Source: Candidatus Thioglobus sp. (GTDB lineage Bacteria > Pseudomonadota > Gammaproteobacteria > PS1 > Pseudothioglobaceae). From it: a stretch of DNA of 7,427 bases. Each line of letters starts with the position of its first letter. The first letter of the stretch is position 1. The translations under genes were made by a program, and so were the position numbers. The stretch is taken from contig JAAOIF010000047.1 in NCBI GenBank assembly GCA_015163925.1, forward strand, positions 1 to 7,427. The letters are read 5' to 3'. The notes under the pieces were generated by a model. That model searched no databases and was not told where the DNA came from. It was given only the letters and a program-made list of their open reading frames with translations. This document shows positions 6,485 to 7,427 of the stretch, in pieces.

Positions 6485-6982
6485 TTATAATTTAATCTTA
6501 AATTTGACTCGCTGAGTGCCGTCGCTAGATTTCTTAATCAGCACTCTATCGGTTTTAGCATCATACTCCAAAGTGCCGCCGGTAAAGGAATTAAAGCCCT
6601 GAACCAAATGCGCTTTGCCCTCCAAATACATCAATTCCTTGCTAACAAAATAAACAATTTTTAACGCTTTTGCTTCAATAAAACGCGGCTGGTTCGGCTG
6701 ATTTTGCTTATAGTAAGCATGCTGATTTTTACTACCCTTAGCCACGATTTTGGTAACTTCGTCTTTGGCGCTAAATACATATATATTTTGGGCGCTCAGA
6801 ACCAATGAACCATGCACCACTTTAGCGTTTCCGCTGTAAGTGCTAAGTCCAGTTTTCTCGTCAATTACAACCGTATTTGCTTGGATTTGAATGGCTTGTT
6901 TTGCATCATTTTTGGCGGCAAAAACCGTGCAAGACAGCAAGCCTAAAATCACTAAAAATACTCTTAAAAATACTTTATTCAT
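6485..6982 (-). CDS. lptA: Lipopolysaccharide transport periplasmic protein LptA
   Basis: LptA forms the periplasmic bridge that carries lipopolysaccharide from the inner-membrane LptBFGC complex to LptDE in the outer membrane. The 165-residue product begins MNKVFLRVFLVILGLLSC, a typical signal peptide, with signal peptidase I cleavage most likely after the VFAA at 20-23. The mature part shows the OstA/LptA beta-jellyroll repeats: IQIQANTVVIDEKTGLSTYS (28-47), GNAKVVHGSLVLSAQNIYVF (48-67), then a third repeat with LEGKAHLVQGFNSFTGGTLE. The start at 6982 is preferred because it gives the signal peptide, overlaps the lptC stop by eight bases (ATGAATAA) and follows GGAGGGG. A longer frame starting at 7030 would lie inside lptC. 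The LLSC could mimic a lipobox, but LptA is normally soluble. Gene order lptC-lptA is standard. Confidence 0.9.
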   Translation of the reverse strand: MNKVFLRVFLVILGLLSCTVFAAKNDAKQAIQIQANTVVIDEKTGLSTYSGNAKVVHGSLVLSAQNIYVFSAKDEVTKIVAKGSKNQHAYYKQNQPNQPRFIEAKALKIVYFVSKELMYLEGKAHLVQGFNSFTGGTLEYDAKTDRVLIKKSSDGTQRVKFKIKL

Positions 6983-7199
6983 AGCGTCCGACCACCCCTC
7001 CGCTGAGTTTAATTTTCTGATTTTTGACATTATAAATCATTCCCTTTGCCTTGATATCAGCCACTTTTGAGCGGTAACGAATATCCTCGTTAGTGCTATA
7101 AATATCATTATTATCGGACTGGTCAATCACTAAATTTTTAGTATTAATCTCAAAATTTGAGCCCTGTAAAATCTTCACTTTTCCAGATAAATTAACCAA
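6975..7199 (-). CDS. lptC: LPS export protein LptC, C-terminal part only
   Basis: The frame encodes the C-terminal jellyroll of LptC, the bitopic inner-membrane protein that receives lipopolysaccharide from LptBFG and passes it to LptA. Visible pieces are LVNLSGKVKILQGSNFEINT, then IYSTNEDIRYRSKVADIKAKG, then IKLSGGVVGRYE, a pattern of alternating strands with the closing GxxxxY-type end. It overlaps lptA by eight bases, the usual lptC-lptA coupling. The N-terminal membrane anchor and first strands are missing: the frame is open only to 7229, and similarity ends about 7200-7210 where a plus-strand gene fragment begins. The TTG at 7199 is merely the first possible start codon and has no ribosome site, so this is a 5'-truncated gene and not a small intact one. 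Confidence 0.75.
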   Translation of the reverse strand: MVNLSGKVKILQGSNFEINTKNLVIDQSDNNDIYSTNEDIRYRSKVADIKAKGMIYNVKNQKIKLSGGVVGRYE

Positions 7200-7408
7200 C
7201 TGGAAATCATTGGATTTTTGACAAAGCTTTTAACGCATCAAAAACTTGGCTAAATCACAAAAACGGCACGCTCGGAATCCCGCTGCATATACTGTTTGGC
7301 TGGTATTCAAAGCCTGAATGGGTGCAATTTTTAGTGCAATATTTATTCACTTTTTCAATGTTTTTTTACTGGTCATTTAGTATTAAAAATGCCAAAAATT
7401 CCAAATGA
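7196..7408 (+). pseudogene. FTR1-type iron permease-like C-terminal fragment, 5'-truncated
   Basis: On the plus strand a frame open from 7196 to a TGA at 7406-7408 encodes WIFDKAFNASKTWLN, then LGIPLHILFGWYSKPEWVQF, then a hydrophobic helix and a lysine-rich end. The pattern D-x-S-x-W-L, G-x-x-L-H-x-L-F-G-[YW]-x-x-x-P-x-x-x-Q followed by a terminal membrane helix matches the C-terminus of FTR1-family high-affinity iron permeases. The earlier membrane segments with the REGLE motif are not in the window. No start codon with a ribosome site is present, and the preceding bases belong to lptC on the other strand, so the gene has lost its 5' part at the junction. Assignment rests on about 60 residues; another membrane protein with a similar end is possible. 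Confidence 0.45.
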
Positions 7409-7427
7409 AAACGCTAATTTTATTACT

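Noticed and set aside
6914..6982. LptA as a lipoprotein because of LLSC in the signal peptide
   Set aside because: The position only loosely fits a lipobox, LptA is normally a soluble periplasmic protein, and a good signal peptidase I site follows a few residues later.
6983..7030. Longer N-terminus for LptA starting at 7030
   Set aside because: It would place charged residues before the signal peptide and lies inside lptC. The ATG at 6982 gives a standard signal peptide and the usual overlap with the lptC stop.
1..7427. tRNA, rRNA, CRISPR array, insertion sequence or attachment site
   Set aside because: I saw no cloverleaf, no regularly spaced direct repeats, no transposase-like frame and no terminal inverted repeats. 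The two broken ends show no mobile-element sequence at the joins.

Overview
The window is the dissimilatory sulfur-oxidation locus of a Gram-negative bacterium. It carries sat, aprM, aprB and aprA, which together run sulfite -> adenosine 5'-phosphosulfate (APS) -> sulfate + ATP. An outer-membrane lipopolysaccharide transport pair (lptC-lptA) lies just upstream. Pairing AprAB with the membrane protein AprM, the Lpt genes and the AT-rich intergenic DNA suggest a gammaproteobacterial sulfur oxidiser. A SUP05/Thioglobus-like organism or thiotrophic symbiont is plausible, but that placement is inference. No reverse-type sulfite reductase or qmo gene is visible here.

Every well-supported intact gene is on the minus strand, so the locus reads right to left: lptC (5'-truncated) - lptA - sat - aprM - aprB - aprA - [two hairpins] - small NTF2-like gene - SlyD-type FKBP isomerase - conserved-looking 118-aa gene - truncated YeeE/YedE sulfur transporter. 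sat and aprM each have a good -10 box (TATAAT) in their upstream gap, inside a 19-base element that matches at 16 of 19 positions. aprB and aprA overlap by one base. The three genes after aprA form a tight cluster; the gap before them holds two hairpins, the second with the form of an intrinsic terminator, and the arms could also re-pair like an attenuator.

Both ends of the window are broken. At about 118-135 the yeeE reading frame runs abruptly and out of frame into the middle of a DEAD-box helicase resembling RhlE, which continues off the left edge. At about 7196-7211 the 3' part of lptC (minus strand) meets the 3' part of an FTR1-permease-like gene (plus strand), head to head, and both lack their 5' ends. 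Either the locus has been rearranged or these are assembly or amplification chimeras. The roughly 7 kb between the joins looks coherent.

The core chemistry is known. The less-explored parts are the three-gene cluster behind aprA, its possible attenuator, and perfect tandem duplications that span the stop codons of aprA and aprM.
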